Of a stretch of 6,298 nt of DNA, positions 5,496 to 6,298 are shown one piece after another. A model generated the notes under the pieces. That model had not been told where the DNA came from and ran no database searches. It saw only the letters and a list, made by a program, of their open reading frames with translations. Both the position numbers and the translations under genes were made by a program. How positions within the stretch are numbered: the stretch's first letter is position 1; each line of letters begins with the position of its first letter. Location of the stretch: assembly GCA_021163465.1 (NCBI GenBank), contig JAGGWU010000125.1, forward strand, positions 1 to 6,298, given 5' to 3'. The stretch is from Candidatus Bipolaricaulota bacterium. Lineage in GTDB: Bacteria; Bipolaricaulota; Bipolaricaulia; Bipolaricaulales; Bipolaricaulaceae.

Positions 5496-6298
5496 ATGCC
5501 TCTCGTAGAGGTAAAGGACCTGCGCACCTATTTCTTCACCGAGGAGGGCGTGGTGAAGGCGGTGGATGGGGTCTCCTTCGCTATCGAGCCCGAGCAGACT
5601 CTGGGAGTGGTGGGGGAATCGGGCTGCGGGAAATCGGTAACCGCGCTCTCCATCATGGGCCTCGTGCCTATGCCCCCTGGGAAAATAGTGGGTGGCCAGG
5701 TCATCTTCCACCGGGACGGCCAACCCATCGAGCTCACGAAGCTCAATCCCAAGGGGAGGGAATACCGCTCTATCCGAGGCAAAGAGATCGCCATGATCTT
5801 CCAGGAACCTATGACTTCTTTGAACCCGGTCTTCACCATCGGCTACCAGATCATGGAGGCCATCATGCTCCACCAAAAGGTCTCCAAGAAGGAGGCCCGC
5901 CAAAAAGCCATCGAGATGCTCCGCCAGGTGGGGATCCCCGAGCCGGAGCAGCGGGTGGACGAGTATCCCCATCAGCTCTCCGGAGGGATGCGACAGCGGG
6001 CGATGATCGCCATGGCCCTGTCGTGCAATCCATCGCTCCTCATCGCCGATGAGCCCACTACTGCCCTGGACGTGACCATTCAGGCCCAGGTACTGGATCT
6101 GATGCGTGACCTACAGAAGAGCTTCCATGCCGCCATCATGCTCATCACCCACGACCTCGGGGTGGTGGCGGAGATGTGCGAGGAAGTGGTGGTGATGTAC
6201 CTGGGGAAGGTGGTGGAACATGCCAAAGTGCGCCCCATCTTCCACGAGCCCAAGCACCCCTACACCCAGGGTCTGTTGAAGTCCATTCCCTCTTTGGC
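5496..6298 (+). CDS. dppD: Peptide/nickel-type ABC transporter ATPase, DppD/OppD family (3' end outside window)
   Basis: The first 267 residues of the cytosolic ATPase that powers the DppBC channel. All nucleotide-binding motifs are present and intact: Walker A GESGCGKS (40-47), Q-loop FQEPMTSLNP (102-111), signature LSGGMRQR (161-168), Walker B LLIADEPTTALD (181-192) and the switch His in LITHDLG (216-222). HPYTQGLL (254-261) is the start of the C-terminal region typical of oligopeptide ATPases. In this family that region often carries an iron-sulfur cysteine cluster, but the sequence stops before that point. ATG 5496 has AGGAGG at 5486-5491, four bases upstream, overlapping the secG stop, so it is translated from the secG message. 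The partner ATPase (DppF type) would be expected just beyond the window. Confidence 0.95.
   Translation, partial: MPLVEVKDLRTYFFTEEGVVKAVDGVSFAIEPEQTLGVVGESGCGKSVTALSIMGLVPMPPGKIVGGQVIFHRDGQPIELTKLNPKGREYRSIRGKEIAMIFQEPMTSLNPVFTIGYQIMEAIMLHQKVSKKEARQKAIEMLRQVGIPEPEQRVDEYPHQLSGGMRQRAMIAMALSCNPSLLIADEPTTALDVTIQAQVLDLMRDLQKSFHAAIMLITHDLGVVAEMCEEVVVMYLGKVVEHAKVRPIFHEPKHPYTQGLLKSIPSL

Noticed and set aside
4956..5972. A 338-codon open frame on the minus strand
   Set aside because: It is antisense to dppC, secG and dppD, is rich in His, Asp, Glu and Arg, and shows no family motif. The plus-strand genes are certain.

Overview
The window looks like a bacterial chromosome segment, moderately GC-rich, with normal SD-led, tightly packed genes. 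A SecG-type translocase subunit argues for Bacteria. The remains of a two-active-site protein disulfide oxidoreductase hint at a thermophile, because that family is typical of thermophilic lineages. The species cannot be named from this sequence, and lineage is inference only.

Left half (minus strand, reading leftwards): an Rrf2-family regulator with three cysteines (2142-2555) overlaps by four bases (GTGA) the gene for a DUF438 / hemerythrin-like / PAS protein (973-2145). A sigma70-like promoter and a short palindrome precede the regulator. Downstream lie about 340 bases with no recognisable gene, then a heavily decayed disulfide oxidoreductase pseudogene that runs off the left edge (1-633). 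The intact pair looks like a redox or gas (NO/O2) sensing unit with autoregulation.

Middle: a defective insertion sequence resembling the IS6 family (2628-3244). It is bounded by 14-bp inverted repeats matching at 13 of 14 positions. Its transposase has a frameshift and an internal deletion that removed the third catalytic residue. It sits between the divergent regulator and transporter operons.

Right half (plus strand): two permeases of a Dpp/Opp-type ABC transporter (3301-4320 and 4320-5204, one-base overlap), then a secG-like gene (5265-5486) with its own good promoter, then the first ATPase of the transporter (5496 to the right edge, truncated). No substrate-binding protein gene is visible upstream; the IS occupies that side.

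I found no clearly undescribed system. The points most worth a second look are the coupled Rrf2 / DUF438-hemerythrin-PAS pair, the secG gene inside the transporter operon, the decayed oxidoreductase, and the deleted IS between two operons.
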